Assembly: GCF_022369515.1 (NCBI RefSeq)
Contig: NZ_CP059724.1
Location: forward strand, 6,510,001 to 6,574,000
Length of the DNA stretch: 64,000 nt
From: Paenibacillus sp. 19GGS1-52
GTDB taxonomy: Bacteria > Bacillota > Bacilli > Paenibacillales > Paenibacillaceae
Reading direction: 5' to 3'
The stretch's first letter is position 1. Each line of letters begins with the position of its first letter. A model generated the notes under the pieces. It had not been told where the DNA came from. It made no database searches and saw only the letters and a program-made list of their open reading frames with translations. A program made the position numbers and the translations under genes. Shown piece by piece: positions 26,040 through 34,111 of this stretch.

Positions 26040-26165
26040 TTATTTTATTCTATAACATCTGTATCCAGCCAAGCATGGACACCCATAATGGAATACTTAA
26101 GAACAAACCAAAGATCAGACCACGTTTAAGACTTCCCTCATAATTCATTACAATTCTCCCCTTCA
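26040..26165. repeat. Segmental duplication, copy 1 left part
   Basis: This stretch, with the small peptide gene, matches 29985-30115 closely. The right part of the same copy is at 26772-26885 (CAGGCCTTGCCATGGGAGTT onwards), matching 30143-30250. Copy 1 holds the gene at 26334-26765 between the two parts; copy 2 has the two parts directly joined. Confidence 0.75.
26050..26148 (-). CDS. Small membrane peptide, 32 residues
   Basis: A short gene with clear signals. AAGGGGAG lies 8 bases before the ATG at 26148, the frame encodes MNYEGSLKRGLIFGLFLSIP and a further hydrophobic stretch ending in WIQML, and a terminator follows at once. The peptide would span the membrane once, with a short charged N-terminus. 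A near copy exists at about 29990-30090, where the start codon is destroyed but the codons downstream remain largely conserved. I know no named family; a small regulatory or membrane-stress peptide is a guess. Confidence 0.65.
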   Translation of the reverse strand: MNYEGSLKRGLIFGLFLSIPLWVSMLGWIQML

Positions 26166-26333
26166 TTAGGTCAATAGAATCATTTTTATTATTGCAAATT
26201 TAATATAAATTAATTCTTTTCCATACGTTGTGAATAATGTCACAGTTAATCCTTTGTTTATAAATTCCATTGATTAATTTTCGAACATTAGGTTACAATA
26301 CGAATATACGTTCCTATTTAGGTGGTGATATTC

Positions 26334-26765
26334 GTGCACAGAGCGGAAAGCAGAGACAGCATGCTGGTCAAATCTTATGTATTGCTTCCACTGATTTTGT
26401 CAGCTTTTGAGCGTGATGCGACCATTATTTCCACAAATTTACGGACACCCGCTCCCTATCTGGAAGTCCTGGATTTAGCGGCAGCTGTAGCTACTGTTGA
26501 CTTAAGAGATGTGCGTACTGAAATGAGAACACGCGGAATCAAAGTGTATGATCAACAAAGACTTGACGTAGGCATTGAAGCCAAATTCATATGCCGGGGC
26601 TACCATGAACGAATGCTGCTGTTGAACGACATTATAGCCGCTCAAGCGGCCATTCATATGCGCAGATACCTAGGGCTCGATATTTCAGCTTTCAAGAGCT
26701 ACGAAGAACAGTATCGGCTGAAGTCGGACCCCTCCGAGGCATCAATCACGCCCCCTACCAGTTAA
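26334..26765 (+). CDS. Hypothetical protein, about 144 residues
   Basis: A soluble protein without a motif I can name. It is mainly helical, with a conserved-looking segment LRDVRTEMRTRGIKVYDQ in the middle. The GTG at 26334 is chosen because AGGTGGTGAT lies just upstream; an internal ATG follows 14 codons later. A hairpin at 26772-26800 may end the transcript. The gene lies inside the segment whose flanks are repeated at 30 kb, but the second copy lacks it, so it has been gained or lost there. Confidence 0.65.
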   Translation: MHRAESRDSMLVKSYVLLPLILSAFERDATIISTNLRTPAPYLEVLDLAAAVATVDLRDVRTEMRTRGIKVYDQQRLDVGIEAKFICRGYHERMLLLNDIIAAQAAIHMRRYLGLDISAFKSYEEQYRLKSDPSEASITPPTS

Positions 26766-26771
26766 CAGTAC

Positions 26772-26885
26772 AAACAGGCCTTGCCATGGGAGTTAGCAAG
26801 ACCTGAAGGCTATACCACAAAACACCGGGGGGTGTTTGATTTATTTAATATATCCCGCTAACCTGAAATTCAGCTGATTATTAAA
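26772..26885. repeat. Segmental duplication, copy 1 right part
   Basis: Matches 30143-30250. It starts with a hairpin whose arms are CAGGCCTTGC and GCAAGACCTG, probably the terminator of the preceding gene, and runs to TCAGCTGATTATTA. Confidence 0.7.
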
Positions 26886-27004
26886 TTAAAATCACATAAA
26901 AATAAGAAATCATACTACTTTGCCTCGACCCGTTAAACAAATGGAATATATATGTAATTTATGGTAAATTCATTATAATGAACAAAACAACAAGGAGGGC
27001 CATT

Positions 27005-27526
27005 ATGCGCAAGTTCCTAGGGTTGCTTAGTACCGTTATTCTTTCGTTCGCGTTAATTACGGGCTGCAGTCAAGCTGCGTCAGATACTGCAGAAGTTGAC
27101 GATGCTGTTAAAGCCGCAGAGAACTACAAAAATGTGGAGTATGACATTAACGCTTCTGAGAATATACTGTCCGAAACATCCATTCAACAACGAAATGAAG
27201 AGATTCAACCTTTTTTAACGGAATCCTTTTATGAAAAGGCAGTCAATACCGGTTACACAACTTTACCTCTGAAAGTCTCCTATAAACAGAAGCTTTCTGT
27301 AAAACCGGAAAACCTGCAATTCAAGCTGGAAGAGCAAAAGAAAGATATTGTCGAGTTGAACTATACCGTGGACCTTGTATTGTTGGATCAAGGAGGCAAA
27401 GAAAGTCAACGTGTCCCTATGGAGGGTATATTGACTCTGTTTGAGGTGAATGGGCAGTGGCTTGTACAGGGAGATCGATTTGATAATCCTGCATTTAGGA
27501 AACTCATTGAAACAGTGGACAAATGA
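27005..27526 (+). CDS. Hypothetical lipoprotein
   Basis: A 173-residue secreted lipoprotein with signal peptide MRKFLGLLSTVILSFALITG and lipobox Cys20. The mature part is acidic at its start, then has a predicted alpha+beta fold resembling NTF2/SnoaL-like lipoproteins that end in LFEVNGQWLVQGDRF; this likeness is inference. The ATG at 27005 has an ideal AAGGAGGG. It precedes the oxidoreductase/sigma factor operon but is separated from it by 284 bases and a distinct promoter. Confidence 0.75.
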   Translation: MRKFLGLLSTVILSFALITGCSQAASDTAEVDDAVKAAENYKNVEYDINASENILSETSIQQRNEEIQPFLTESFYEKAVNTGYTTLPLKVSYKQKLSVKPENLQFKLEEQKKDIVELNYTVDLVLLDQGGKESQRVPMEGILTLFEVNGQWLVQGDRFDNPAFRKLIETVDK

Positions 27527-27748
27527 ACCGCAAGGTTTGTTTGTCGTAGCTTGCAAAAGCTCGAATTCCGGCGATGTTTGCCCTTCCACTGCTGCCGTTC
27601 ATTTTCCCTAATCTGTAGCAATGAAATTGCCCCTTGGAGCGCTTATGACTTGCATATTCTTGTTCTCTTCCCTATTGGTCTACAAGAAACTAAGAAACTA
27701 TAAAACGAACATTATATCCCACTAAAGAATTTGCCGGTTTCTTTATAC

Positions 27749-27775
27749 TGTCACAAAAACATACGCTATCTCGTT
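27749..27775 (+). promoter_or_regulatory. ECF41-type promoter of the oxidoreductase/sigma operon
   Basis: TGTCACA at 27749-27755 is followed after 16 bases by CGTT at 27772-27775. ECF41 sigma factors are known to use TGTCACA and CGTC elements with a similar spacing, normally at their own operon, and the gene at 29042 encodes just such a factor. The -10 differs from consensus in one base. Confidence 0.65.
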
Positions 27776-27810
27776 TTATGTGCAGACCAAGATAAAGGGA
27801 GTGGCGATTC

Positions 27811-28998
27811 ATGAAAGAGTTTACTTGCATTGTTATTGGAGGAGGCTATGCCGGAATCCATGCAGTGAAAGAAATAAAGAAAAACTGGAAGAATGAAGAA
27901 ACTCATCACGCTTTGCGGCTTATTCTTATCGACAAGAACCCGTTCCATCTTCGCAAAGTTTTATTGTTTAAACCCGCTGCTGGAACCGAAGATATCCGTG
28001 TACCTTTCGAAAGGCTGCTCCCCGAAGGGGGAGAGTTCATACAAGGAAGTGTGACCAAGATCGACCCGGGACAGAAGCGAGTAATATATCATGATGCCGA
28101 AGGAAAGGAACAGTCACTGGACTACGAGTTGCTTGTTCTAACAGCGGGCAGTGTAGTACGTCGGCCTGAGCCCGATCAAGGTGGAATAGCGCTTACGGAT
28201 CTGGAGGCCGCGCAGAAAATAAGGGAAATATGGCGTGGGAATTTACAGAAGGCTGTAGCTGAAACTAATGATAAAGAACGCCGTCGATTGATGACGATTG
28301 CCATTGCCGGAGCAGGCATCAGTGGCATTGAAACTTCTGCCGAGTTGGCCTATGGGGTTCATGAGGATGCAAAGCAGTTGGGCTTAGACCCTGCTGATGT
28401 GCAGGTCATTTTGGTTAATGCCAACAAGCGGCTTTTTCCAAATGGGCCAGCCAAGGTCGGACAGAAGCTGCAGACCTCGCTGGAATCCTTCGGGGTATCC
28501 GTTGTTCATGAGAGCAAAGTATTAAAGGAACAGGAAGGCATACTGGCTTTATCCAACGGTGACAAGATTCCCGTCGGGCTTTGTATCTGGACACTGGGGC
28601 TTATACCCAATCCCCTGCTGCCAAGCATCGGGGTAGCAGTTAATTCAATGGGATATGTCAGCGTAGACGCGAGCTACCGGGTGCAGGGTGTCAAAGGAGT
28701 ATACAGCATCGGTGATTGCGCACGTATTGAGGACCCTGTAAGCGGAAAAACGGATGGAAAGACATGTAAGGAGGCCATTGCACAGGCGGTGAGACTTGGG
28801 AAAATCATCTCGTCGGATCTTGCCGGACGTCCGGCTCCCTCTCATAAAACCTATATGGATTTCTTCTGCTTTGGTTTGGGTCCAGAGCAGGGGATGGTCT
28901 GGACACGCCAATGGGGTATAGATCTGCTTATTACCGGTAAGCTAGGCTATAGATTAAGAAAATATACGTGGGATATGGCCAGTATGGTAAATAGATAA
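27811..28998 (+). CDS. FAD-dependent NADH dehydrogenase-like oxidoreductase
   Basis: A 395-residue two-Rossmann flavoenzyme of the NDH-2 type. FAD binds at VIGGGYAGIHA (8-18), NADH at AIAGAGISGIETSAEL (about 168-183), and GVYSIGDCA holds the second FAD contact. It lacks the membrane extension of Ndh2 at 10.9 kb. It starts with ATG behind GGGAGTGG, downstream of an ECF41-type promoter, and is followed 43 bases later by the sigma factor gene. ECF41 factors typically travel with an oxidoreductase, decarboxylase or epimerase gene that they control, which suits this pair. Confidence 0.88.
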   Translation: MKEFTCIVIGGGYAGIHAVKEIKKNWKNEETHHALRLILIDKNPFHLRKVLLFKPAAGTEDIRVPFERLLPEGGEFIQGSVTKIDPGQKRVIYHDAEGKEQSLDYELLVLTAGSVVRRPEPDQGGIALTDLEAAQKIREIWRGNLQKAVAETNDKERRRLMTIAIAGAGISGIETSAELAYGVHEDAKQLGLDPADVQVILVNANKRLFPNGPAKVGQKLQTSLESFGVSVVHESKVLKEQEGILALSNGDKIPVGLCIWTLGLIPNPLLPSIGVAVNSMGYVSVDASYRVQGVKGVYSIGDCARIEDPVSGKTDGKTCKEAIAQAVRLGKIISSDLAGRPAPSHKTYMDFFCFGLGPEQGMVWTRQWGIDLLITGKLGYRLRKYTWDMASMVNR

Positions 28999-29041
28999 CA
29001 CCTGAAATTAGCTGAGCAATGCATAAGGATGGAAACCTGAA

Positions 29042-29908
29042 ATGGAAAAAATATATATGCAATATAAAAATCTACTATTTACCCTTGCTTATCAACTAAC
29101 AGGCTCTGCAACCGATGCGGAAGATGTGGTACAGGACGTATTCTTGAAAGTGAAAGCTCTTGATCTAAATTTGGAATGCCTGGCTGAACCGAAAGCCTAT
29201 CTCTGCAGAATGACTGTAAATCGCTGTCGGGATATGCACAAATCAGCTCGCAAACGGCGAGAACAATATTTTGGAGAATGGCTTCCTGAGCCGATTTCGA
29301 CCGCTGGTGATGAGCTCTTTGAATCGGTGGCCCGTGAAGAACTGCTCTCTTATGCCATGTTGGTACTGCTTGAACGACTGTCGTCTGCAGAACGTACGGT
29401 CTTTGTTCTACGGGAAGCGCTCGGCTTTAATTATCCAGCTATAGCTGAGCTCATCGATAAAAGTGAGTCCAATTGCCGCAAGCTTATCAGCCGCGCCCGG
29501 AGCAAGATGGGGATCATAGACGATGAGACTTTCTTAAAACTCGAAGCGGAAAGCGAAGAATGGGTTCACCGATTTCTAAGTGTTCTGGAACAGGGCAACA
29601 TAGACGGAGTGATAGCTATGCTCCACAATGATGTGGTATTGATCTCCGATGGAGGTGGCAAAGCAAATGCCGCGGTCCACCCTATCGTTTCCCGTGATTA
29701 CGTAGCCAGATTTCTTATTGGCCTAAGTGGCAAGAAACCTCTTTACGAGCAAGGAATACAAGTGGAATTGAAAATAATCAATGGGCAAACCGGACTGACC
29801 ATCCATTCAAATGATGGCCTCACAACGGTTGTGCTAATGCATGTTGAGCGTAATCTGATTCAAAACATTTATTTCATCAGGAATCCCGATAAGCTTTTGC
29901 ATATATAA
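29042..29908 (+). CDS. ECF41-family RNA polymerase sigma factor
   Basis: A 288-residue extracytoplasmic-function sigma factor. Regions 2 (DAEDVVQDVFLKVKA) and 4 (LSSAERTVFVLREALGFNYP...ELIDKSESNCRKLISRAR) fill residues 1-170. A SnoaL-like C-terminal domain of about 110 residues follows, with the conserved DGGGK element near residue 205. In ECF41 factors this C-terminal part sits on the core and tunes activity in place of a separate anti-sigma factor. The matching promoter upstream of 27811 suggests the operon is self-activated. The inducing signal is unknown. Confidence 0.88.
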   Translation: MEKIYMQYKNLLFTLAYQLTGSATDAEDVVQDVFLKVKALDLNLECLAEPKAYLCRMTVNRCRDMHKSARKRREQYFGEWLPEPISTAGDELFESVAREELLSYAMLVLLERLSSAERTVFVLREALGFNYPAIAELIDKSESNCRKLISRARSKMGIIDDETFLKLEAESEEWVHRFLSVLEQGNIDGVIAMLHNDVVLISDGGGKANAAVHPIVSRDYVARFLIGLSGKKPLYEQGIQVELKIINGQTGLTIHSNDGLTTVVLMHVERNLIQNIYFIRNPDKLLHI

Positions 29909-29984
29909 GAACAGCCAAAATCAGAGTAACACAAGCTCGCTGGGCACTAAAAAAGAGGACACTGCATTCCATCCCATAAGCTTT

Positions 29985-30250
29985 TCTTCTATTTAATAAC
30001 GTGATCCTGCCAAGCATGCACACCCATAATGGAATACTTAAGAACAAACCAAATATTGTACCATGTTTGAGACTTTCCTGGTCATTCTTACAATGCCCCC
30101 CTTTATTAGGTAAATAGAATTATTTATATTATTACTAAAATAGGCCTTGCCATGGGAGTTGGCAAGGCCTGAAAGCTACTATTACAAAATACTGGGGATA
30201 TTTGGTCTATTCAATATATATCTCTAACCTGAAAATCAGCTGATTATTAC
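29985..30250. repeat. Segmental duplication, copy 2
   Basis: This copy joins the two halves that flank the gene at 26334-26765 in copy 1. It contains a decayed small peptide gene at about 29990-30090, in which the former start is AAG in place of ATG and the end has changed. A near-perfect hairpin with arms AGGCCTTGCC and GGCAAGGCCT lies at 30143-30171. Its right end touches the truncated GH43 gene. The sequence 29909-29984 holds nothing recognisable. Confidence 0.75.
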
Positions 30251-30261
30251 AAGAAAGGTTC

Positions 30262-30403
30262 ATTAAAAAATGCGGAAAAGACTACATGGAATTTCTTATC
30301 CCTCTAACCGTCGCTGTCTTTGGTCGGATACAGATAATAATCGTCACCGTCACGAAGTATAACCGGATCTGCCCAATAGCCTGGAAATATATGATTACAA
30401 ATA
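30262..30403 (-). pseudogene. Glycoside hydrolase family 43 N-terminal fragment
   Basis: Just after the permease gene the minus strand encodes FPGYWADPVILRDGDDYYLY, the typical first strand of GH43 enzymes with the catalytic-base Asp in WADP. It then reads PTKDSDG, a TAG stop at 30304-30306 (where Trp is usual), and KKFHVVFS before homology ends near the duplicated segment. The remnant suggests that the ABC transporter operon once ended with an arabinan- or xylan-degrading enzyme that was cut off by the rearrangement at 30.25 kb. Confidence 0.65.
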
Positions 30404-30422
30404 TTCCCCTTAGATACTCTCC

Positions 30423-31301
30423 TTATTCTTTAACCGAACCTAGCGTAATACCGGATACAAAATATTTCTGCAGGAACGGATAAATCACCAGAATAGGCAG
30501 CATGGTCACTACAATTTTGGCAGCATTGAAGGTGCGCTGGGAGAAATTAATCAAATCTTCCGAGCGGGTTGTCGCTGAAATGACCGGTTGGACCACGAGC
30601 TGCTGAATATAGGTCTGCAATGGAATATTGCTCTGCTTGTTCATCAGAATCATACCGTCAAAGAAGGCGTTCCAATGATTTACGACACTGAACAAGGTCA
30701 CTGTAGCAATTGCCGGCAGCGCCAGCGGAACGGAAATCCTAAGCAGCATCCGCCAAGGTCCTGCACCATCTACAGTCGCAGCTTCACTAATCTCTTTGGG
30801 TAAATTCCTAAAGAAGTTCATAAGCAAGATTACATTAAAGATTGGAACGGCAGTTGGCAATGTCAACGCCCAAATCGTGTCGATCAAATGCAGATTCTTG
30901 ATCACCATATACCACGGAATCAGTCCACCATTGAACATCATCGTAAATACAATAATCCATATATAGAAATTTCTGCTCTTGAACTCCGAACGCTCCTTAG
31001 CCAGCGGGAACGCCATCAGAATGGTCAATGCAAAGTTTATCGCTCCACCAATTAATACCCGCTTCACCGAGACCGCAAAAGAGTCAAAAAAGCGATGATC
31101 ACTTAACATGTACTTATAAGAGTAAAACGTGAAATCTACCGGAAACAAGGTAACCCGACCGGCCGCAGCTGCCGATTTCCCGCTTAAGGAGAGCGAGACA
31201 ATATACACCAGCGGCAGTAGACATAGTAATGTAATGAATGACATCAGCAGTAGCAATAGAATATCGGGTGCTTTAATACGCTGTTTGGCTGAAGGCAGCA
31301 T
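30423..31301 (-). CDS. Carbohydrate ABC transporter permease, LplC/YtcP-type
   Basis: A 292-residue membrane protein with six helices and the EAA-type loop EAATVDGAGPWRMLLRISVPLA that docks on the ATPase. It belongs to the CUT1 permease group similar to LplC/YtcP of Bacillus, which usually share a common MsmX-like ATPase encoded elsewhere; no ATPase gene is present here. It lies 32 bases after the second permease and is the last intact gene of the operon. Probable cargo is a plant-polysaccharide oligosaccharide, judged from the GH43 remnant that follows. Confidence 0.92.
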   Translation of the reverse strand: MLPSAKQRIKAPDILLLLLMSFITLLCLLPLVYIVSLSLSGKSAAAAGRVTLFPVDFTFYSYKYMLSDHRFFDSFAVSVKRVLIGGAINFALTILMAFPLAKERSEFKSRNFYIWIIVFTMMFNGGLIPWYMVIKNLHLIDTIWALTLPTAVPIFNVILLMNFFRNLPKEISEAATVDGAGPWRMLLRISVPLALPAIATVTLFSVVNHWNAFFDGMILMNKQSNIPLQTYIQQLVVQPVISATTRSEDLINFSQRTFNAAKIVVTMLPILVIYPFLQKYFVSGITLGSVKE

Positions 31302-31333
31302 GGAGATACCTCCTTTCCCTGCAAATAGTGCGA

Positions 31334-32224
31334 CTAAAAGATACGATAATTAGCATACTTGGCGGCCAGCCGGTAGGAGATGAATATCAGCACAAAGCCT
31401 ACCAATGATTTCATGCTGCCGACAGCCGTAGCCAGACCGAATTGATACTGTACCAATCCAATCCGGTAGACGTACGTATCAATAATGTCTCCCGATTGAT
31501 AGACCAGCGGATTGTAAAGGTTGTATATCTGATCGAAGCCAGCATTCAGTACCTGACCGATATTGAGTGTAGTGATCAGCACAATTGTAGGCAGAATGCC
31601 AGGCAAGGTGACACTCCATATTTTGCGAAGCCGCCCGGCTCCGTCTATTTCTGCCGCTTCATACAACGATGGATTAATGGCTGTCAGCGCTGCCAGAAAA
31701 ATGATGGCATTGAAGCCGAATTCCTTCCACACATCGCTTAGCACCACCACAATCGGAAACCAGAAGTTGCTTCCCAGAAAAAAGACCGTGTCCCCAAATA
31801 GGCCCTTTACTATCTTGTTCACGATCCCTTGAGCAGATAGCATATCTGTTAAAATCCCCGCCAGGATGACCCATGACAAGAAATGAGGCAAATAAATAAT
31901 CGTCTGGAACCAGCGCTTACTTCGGTTGAAGACCAGCTCATGCAGCAGCAGCGCGGTTCCTACGGGTACAAGAACCTGCATGATCATTTTTAAGATAGAG
32001 ATGTATAGTGTATTGAACAAGATCCGCTTGCTATCGTCTAACTGGAACATGTAGATGAAATTATCGAATCCTACCCACTTTGAGCCTGTTATCCCTTTGA
32101 CGGGAATAAAATCCTGAAACGCAATGGCAATACCGAATAAGGGGATGATGCCAAAGATGATGATAAACACCATACCCGGAGCAAGCATAAGATGATATTG
32201 GAGCGCGTTGCTTTTCTTCCCCAT
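31334..32224 (-). CDS. Carbohydrate ABC transporter permease, LplB-type
   Basis: A 296-residue six-helix permease with the EAA loop YEAAEIDGAGRLRKIWSVTLPG. It is the partner of the downstream LplC-type permease in a CUT1 sugar importer. The ATG at 32224 is preferred because GGAGGGGAG precedes it, while the frame extends 12 codons upstream without a better site. It begins 37 bases after the solute-binding protein gene. Confidence 0.92.
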   Translation of the reverse strand: MGKKSNALQYHLMLAPGMVFIIIFGIIPLFGIAIAFQDFIPVKGITGSKWVGFDNFIYMFQLDDSKRILFNTLYISILKMIMQVLVPVGTALLLHELVFNRSKRWFQTIIYLPHFLSWVILAGILTDMLSAQGIVNKIVKGLFGDTVFFLGSNFWFPIVVVLSDVWKEFGFNAIIFLAALTAINPSLYEAAEIDGAGRLRKIWSVTLPGILPTIVLITTLNIGQVLNAGFDQIYNLYNPLVYQSGDIIDTYVYRIGLVQYQFGLATAVGSMKSLVGFVLIFISYRLAAKYANYRIF

Positions 32225-32260
32225 GTCTCCCCTCCATTCATAAATATTATTGTGCAGCAT

Positions 32261-33910
32261 TTACTTATTGATCTGCGCCTCAACCTCTTCTGTAATCTGG
32301 TCACCGCCCTGTGACTTCCACTTCTCTACAAAGCTGTCGAAATAGTCTACAGACTCGGAGCCCATAATAATCTTCAGCATGGTTTCGTCTTCCAGCTTCT
32401 GAAGATTGGCCCATTTCCCCCGCATCGTATCTGTCTGATCATAGAAGACACCCTGCTTCTGGCTAACGCCATCTCCGGCCAGGATTAAGGCGCCTGTAAG
32501 GAACGCATTGCGCTGCGACCAGGCAGCCATATCTTTCTTCGGTGTTTCTTTATCCTTTAAATAGGACTCATATACCTGCTTAGCTTCACCCTGAAGCGTA
32601 TCGACTGCCGCACTGCCGTCAATAACGGATTGAACAGCCAGTGCCTTTTTCTCTTTGTCATCATAGTTGCTGAGCAGCAGTGTAAAAGGCATATTCATCC
32701 ATTGATAAGGGTCCATCTCCACGATCCCTTCTCCCTGCAGTTGGTCGATATCAAACTGCATATTCAAGGTTTTCAGCACCGCTTCAGGATGCTCATAGCC
32801 CTTACGGACAACAAGGTAGCTGGCACTTGCCGCAGCCAGATGTGTATTCATCTTGCCTTCTTTGCCTTCTGGTGCCAGATACGCAGCCCATTCCGCCTTA
32901 GAATCCTGACTCACCGCATCGTTGAGTGGAGAATACGGCAGCCACCAAGGACCGAAAAAGATACCGGCTTTACCGCTGACAATAAGCTCAGTAGCCTGTT
33001 CCGGCTTTTTCACGGCAAATTCCTTATCGATTAATCCCTCTTTAACCATATCCTGCAGCTTGGCGAGCGCTTCCTTCATCTGAGGCTGGATTGAGCCGTA
33101 TACTACCTTTCCTTGCTCATCCTTCACCCAGAGCTCCGGATAGGCGTCGAAAGCACTGAAGATCGTATCAAAGCCATATTGACTGTTGCCGATATTGACA
33201 ATCTGCTGGGTGCCGAGAATACCTGACGCTCCCTTCTTTTTCTGGAACGCTTTGGTCACCGCAATGATATCATCCAGCGTCTTCGGCGCTGGCAAATTCA
33301 GTTCATCGAGCCAATCCTGCCGCACCCATAGCAGATTTTCTGCATCAGCTCCGGGACTGACATTTGGGAAGGCTCTTAGCTTGCCGTCGAAGGTAGCTGA
33401 GTTCAGGCTGTAACCGTTCGTTGAGTCATAAGCTGCCTTTAAGCTTGGGGAAACATAATTCTCATAGACCCCGGTCAAGTCCTCCAGCATATCCGCATTG
33501 ACCAACTGAACCAGCTGTTGCTTATCAACTACTATGACATCGGGGAGGTCCCCACCCGTGAGACTAAGGCTTACTTTCTGTCTGTACGCATCGCCTGAGC
33601 TTGTCGCCTGCCAGTCATCGACGTATTTGATATTCAGTTTTTCCGAAAAATAACGGGTCAGCTCATTATCCTCCACAGTCGATCCACTGGGCAACTTGGG
33701 ATCCACGGCCGCCTCTTTGCCTATACTGATCGTCACCTGCTCCGCCATTGGAGCATACGGGTCCTGCTTCCCTACCGCTGTCTCTGCATTGTTTTTCCCG
33801 GCATCGGCGTTATTTCCGGCATTGTTAGCGGTATTGTCAGCAGCATTGGAGCAAGCCGATAGTACCAATATAGAGCCCAATAAAAGCGTGGTCAGCTTTC
33901 GTCTTTTCAT
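32261..33910 (-). CDS. Extracellular sugar-binding lipoprotein, LplA/YtcQ-type
   Basis: A 549-residue solute-binding protein with a basic start (MKRRKLTTLLLGS), lipobox Cys after VLSA, and an Asn/Ala/Asp-rich linker. The mature protein has the large CUT1-type lobe structure, with VIVVDKQQLVQLVNADMLEDL near the usual hinge. It captures an oligosaccharide for the two permeases encoded downstream. The ATG at 33910 follows GGGGGAGA. A 200-base gap to the response regulator gene probably carries the promoter controlled by that regulator. Confidence 0.92.
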   Translation of the reverse strand: MKRRKLTTLLLGSILVLSACSNAADNTANNAGNNADAGKNNAETAVGKQDPYAPMAEQVTISIGKEAAVDPKLPSGSTVEDNELTRYFSEKLNIKYVDDWQATSSGDAYRQKVSLSLTGGDLPDVIVVDKQQLVQLVNADMLEDLTGVYENYVSPSLKAAYDSTNGYSLNSATFDGKLRAFPNVSPGADAENLLWVRQDWLDELNLPAPKTLDDIIAVTKAFQKKKGASGILGTQQIVNIGNSQYGFDTIFSAFDAYPELWVKDEQGKVVYGSIQPQMKEALAKLQDMVKEGLIDKEFAVKKPEQATELIVSGKAGIFFGPWWLPYSPLNDAVSQDSKAEWAAYLAPEGKEGKMNTHLAAASASYLVVRKGYEHPEAVLKTLNMQFDIDQLQGEGIVEMDPYQWMNMPFTLLLSNYDDKEKKALAVQSVIDGSAAVDTLQGEAKQVYESYLKDKETPKKDMAAWSQRNAFLTGALILAGDGVSQKQGVFYDQTDTMRGKWANLQKLEDETMLKIIMGSESVDYFDSFVEKWKSQGGDQITEEVEAQINK

Positions 33911-34111
33911 TGTTGTCTCCCCCTGTAGCTTATTGAGTTTACAGCTAAAGTATAAAGTCAAACGCTCCGAATCCGGGTTAGAAACACGTCCCTGGTTTGA
34001 GGGTTATTGTATCCGCTTTCAAAAAAGGGTTGCAGCTATCTGACCATTTTCGGACGGTCACGCACGAAATTCCTACTTCAACATGTTCTAGAGGAAAGAA
34101 ACCGCTTTGCC

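Noticed and set aside
26231-26237. TGTCACA as another ECF41 promoter
   Set aside because: No CGTC-like element follows at the proper distance; the same holds for the TGTCACA-like sites near 9618 and 12800.
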